NCBI GenBank assembly: GCA_029077775.1
Contig: JAQNCU010000130.1
Coordinates: 1 to 7,451, forward strand
DNA: 7,451 bases
Reading direction: 5' to 3'
From: Acidocella sp.
GTDB lineage: Bacteria > Pseudomonadota > Alphaproteobacteria > Acetobacterales > Acetobacteraceae
Positions within the stretch are counted from its first letter, which is position 1, and every line of letters starts with the position of its first letter. Positions 5,841 through 7,451 of this stretch are shown here, piece by piece. The notes under the pieces are model-generated. The model made no database searches. It saw only the letters and a program-made list of their open reading frames with translations, and was not told where the DNA came from. A program made the position numbers and the translations under genes.

Positions 5841-7073
5841 TTAGATCTCCAGCAGCATGCGGCGCGGGTCTTCGAGGCTTTCCTTTACGCGGACGAGGAA
5901 GGAGACGGCTTCACGGCCATCGATGATGCGGTGGTCGTAGGAGACGGCGAGATACATCATCGGGCGGATTTCCACCTTGCCGCCGATGGCGACGGGCCGG
6001 TCCTGGATTTTGTGCATGCCCAGAATGGCCGATTGCGGCGGGTTGAGGATGGGGGTGGACATGAGCGAGCCGTAGACGCCGCCATTGGTGATAGAGAAGG
6101 TGCCGCCGGAGAGGTCTTCGAGCTTGAGCGTGCCGTCTTTGGCGCGTTTGGCGAAGCCGGAGATTGTCGCTTCGATCTCGGCGATGGATTTCTGGTCGGC
6201 ATCACAGATGACGGGGACGACGAGACCGTTCGCGCCGCCGACGGCGATGCCCATGTGCACGAAGTTTTTATAGACGATCTCGTCACCGTCGATTTCAGCA
6301 TTCACGGCGGGGAATTCCGCCAGGGCGGCGATGACGGCTTTGACAAAGAAGCCGTTGAAGCCGAGGCGCACGCCTTTATGCTTTTTCTCGAAGGCCTCTT
6401 TGTAGTCGGCGCGCAGGGCCATGATCGCGCTCATATCCACTTCATTGAAGGTGGTGAGCATGGCGGCGTTGTTCTGGGCTTCCTTAAGCCGGGCGGCGAT
6501 GGTTTTGCGCAGACGGGTCATTTTCACCCGTTCCTCGCGGGCATCGGCGGCGCGGGCCGGTTTGGCGGCGGCAGGGGCCTGTGGTGCCGGCGGTTTGTTG
6601 ATGAAGGCGAGAACATCGCCCTTCGAGACCCGGCCATCCTTGGCGGTGCCCGTGCCGATCTCGGCCTCAGAGATTTTTTTCTCCGCCATCATTTTGGCGG
6701 CGGCGGGCAGCGCGCCGGGGCGGGCAACGGGGCCAGGGGCCGGTTTGGGCGGCACCACGCCCGGCGTGGCGATTGCGGAGGCAGCGGCGGCTTGTTTTGG
6801 TGCGGGTACGGGGGTTGCGGCGGCACCTGCGGCACCGGCGGCACCGATGCGGCCGAGCAGGGCGCCGATTTCAACCTCGGCACCTTCCTCAGCGAGGATT
6901 TCTGAAATCGTGCCAGCCTCCGGCGCGTTGACCTCAACGGTGACCTTATCGGTTTCAAGCTCCACCACGGGCTCATCGGCGGCAACGCTGTCACCGGCTT
7001 TTTTGATCCAGCGGGCGATGGTCGCGGTGGTCACGCTCTCTCCGAGTGTGGGGACTTTGATGTCGGCGGCCAT
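5841..7073 (-). CDS. sucB: Dihydrolipoyllysine succinyltransferase, E2 of 2-oxoglutarate dehydrogenase
   Basis: E2 core of the cytosolic 2-oxoglutarate dehydrogenase complex. It takes the succinyl group from E1 (SucA) on a swinging lipoyl arm and passes it to CoA, giving succinyl-CoA. Its 410 aa are a typical length. Domains in order: one lipoyl domain (about 2-76) with the lipoylated Lys43 in ETDKVTVEV; an Ala/Pro-rich hinge (about 77-119); the peripheral subunit-binding domain (about 121-158, ending GRVSKGDVLAFI); a second Ala/Pro hinge (about 160-178); and the catalytic trimer-forming domain (about 180-410) with SYDHRIIDG carrying His381 and Asp385. The DKVTVEV lipoyl context and the catalytic motifs fit E2o better than pyruvate E2. 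ATG 7073 has CAGGAG 5 bases upstream. It follows sucA on the same strand after an 89-base gap, so sucAB is very likely an operon. No lpd follows; the downstream neighbour is the convergent transglycosylase gene beyond a repeat-rich gap. Confidence 0.98.
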   Translation of the reverse strand: MAADIKVPTLGESVTTATIARWIKKAGDSVAADEPVVELETDKVTVEVNAPEAGTISEILAEEGAEVEIGALLGRIGAAGAAGAAATPVPAPKQAAAASAIATPGVVPPKPAPGPVARPGALPAAAKMMAEKKISEAEIGTGTAKDGRVSKGDVLAFINKPPAPQAPAAAKPARAADAREERVKMTRLRKTIAARLKEAQNNAAMLTTFNEVDMSAIMALRADYKEAFEKKHKGVRLGFNGFFVKAVIAALAEFPAVNAEIDGDEIVYKNFVHMGIAVGGANGLVVPVICDADQKSIAEIEATISGFAKRAKDGTLKLEDLSGGTFSITNGGVYGSLMSTPILNPPQSAILGMHKIQDRPVAIGGKVEIRPMMYLAVSYDHRIIDGREAVSFLVRVKESLEDPRRMLLEI

Positions 7074-7078
7074 GGTTG

Positions 7079-7084
7079 CTCCTG
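7079..7084 (-). promoter_or_regulatory. Ribosome binding site of sucB
   Basis: On the minus strand CAGGAG lies 5 bases before ATG 7073. It is the best Shine-Dalgarno in the window and fixes the sucB start. Confidence 0.75.
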
Positions 7085-7152
7085 AGTTTAGACACGCAGA
7101 TGATCGATAAGGGGGTTCACCTGACGGATTAGAGGGTTTTGGGCGGCGAGGG

Positions 7153-7164
7153 AACCGCGCGGTT
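7153..7164. repeat. 12 bp perfect palindrome overlapping the sucA stop codon
   Basis: AACCGCGCGGTT is self-complementary and overlaps two bases of the sucA TAA (7163-7165). With no loop it is more a potential dimer-protein site or a chance palindrome than an RNA hairpin. Function unknown. Confidence 0.3.
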
Positions 7165-7451
7165 ACACGGTCAGCGCCTCGTTCACCAACGCGGTCTGTT
7201 CGGCGATGTGGGTTTTGGCGAGGCCGGTCGCCGGGCTGGCGGCGGCTTTGCGCCCAACATAGCGTGGGCGCCGGGCGGCATTGTCCAGGCAGGTGAGAAC
7301 ACCCTCGATCCGCCGGTCCACAAAGGTCCAGCCGCCGTTATTCTCGGGCTCCTCCTGGCACCAGACCAGTTCGGCCTTGGTGTAGGGTGCCAGCGCGTTT
7401 TTGAGCGATTTGGCGGGGAAGGGATAGAATTGTTCCAGCCGGATGATGGCG
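7163..7451 (-). CDS. sucA: 2-oxoglutarate dehydrogenase E1 component (C-terminal 95 residues, runs off right edge)
   Basis: SucA (E1o) is the thiamine-diphosphate enzyme that decarboxylates 2-oxoglutarate and succinylates the lipoyl arm of SucB. Only the end of the last domain is in the window. It reads IIRLEQFYPFP at the edge, then LVWCQEEPENNGGW, RRPRYVGRKAAASPATG and HIAEQTALVNEALTV, then TAA. These are the conserved closing motifs of the family (LEQxYPFP, WCQEEPxNxGxW, RPxYVGRxxAASPATG), and the C-terminus is intact. Full-length members are about 930-1000 aa, so about 90% lies beyond the edge. It is directly upstream of sucB on the same strand; the 89-base gap holds no visible terminator or extra gene. 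Confidence 0.97.
   Translation of the reverse strand, partial: AIIRLEQFYPFPAKSLKNALAPYTKAELVWCQEEPENNGGWTFVDRRIEGVLTCLDNAARRPRYVGRKAAASPATGLAKTHIAEQTALVNEALTV

Noticed and set aside
5805..6905. A 366-codon open frame on the + strand
   Set aside because: It is antisense to sucB, which has complete domains and a strong ribosome site. The product is a Gly/Asp/His-rich shadow typical of GC-rich codon bias.
1..7451. Mobile element, CRISPR array, tRNA or novel defence system
   Set aside because: There are no transposase or integrase motifs, no regularly spaced direct repeats and no tRNA-like cloverleaf. All sizeable supported genes are recognisable housekeeping or common families.

Overview
The window looks like ordinary GC-rich chromosome of an alphaproteobacterium. 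Long GC-rich antisense frames, the form of the sucA/sucB and typA products, and the style of the AT-rich intergenic repeat are compatible with the Acetobacteraceae (Acidiphilium/Acidocella-like). That family assignment is inference, because there is no rRNA or other marker here. I see no phage, plasmid, IS or CRISPR signature and no sign of a new defence or biosynthetic system.

Layout, left to right. Positions 1-4586 hold three minus-strand genes, read typA -> amidase -> fhs. They encode the ribosome-associated GTPase TypA/BipA, an amidase-signature hydrolase, and the N-terminal 327 residues of formate--tetrahydrofolate ligase, which runs off the left edge. The amidase and fhs are separated by only 9 bases and are probably co-expressed. 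Between typA and the amidase lies a compact GC-rich inverted repeat, which affects the choice of amidase start codon. Positions 4587-4810 are a divergent intergenic gap. Positions 4811-5509 (+) encode a small secreted lytic transglycosylase-like protein.

Positions 5510-5840 separate this gene from the convergent sucB. The stretch is visibly AT-richer than everything around it and holds no convincing gene. It carries a mosaic of hairpin-forming repeats: two perfect 11-12 bp stems in opposite orientation inside a larger imperfect inverted element, plus two more degenerate units. This is the most interesting non-coding structure in the window.

Positions 5841-7451 (-) hold sucB, complete, and the last 95 codons of sucA. 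These are the E2 and E1 subunits of the 2-oxoglutarate dehydrogenase complex of the TCA cycle. No lpd (E3) gene follows sucB here; the operon ends at the repeat region.

Functionally the window combines core carbon metabolism (SucA/SucB), one-carbon/folate metabolism (Fhs), translation and stress adaptation (TypA), cell-wall remodelling (transglycosylase) and one hydrolase of unknown substrate.
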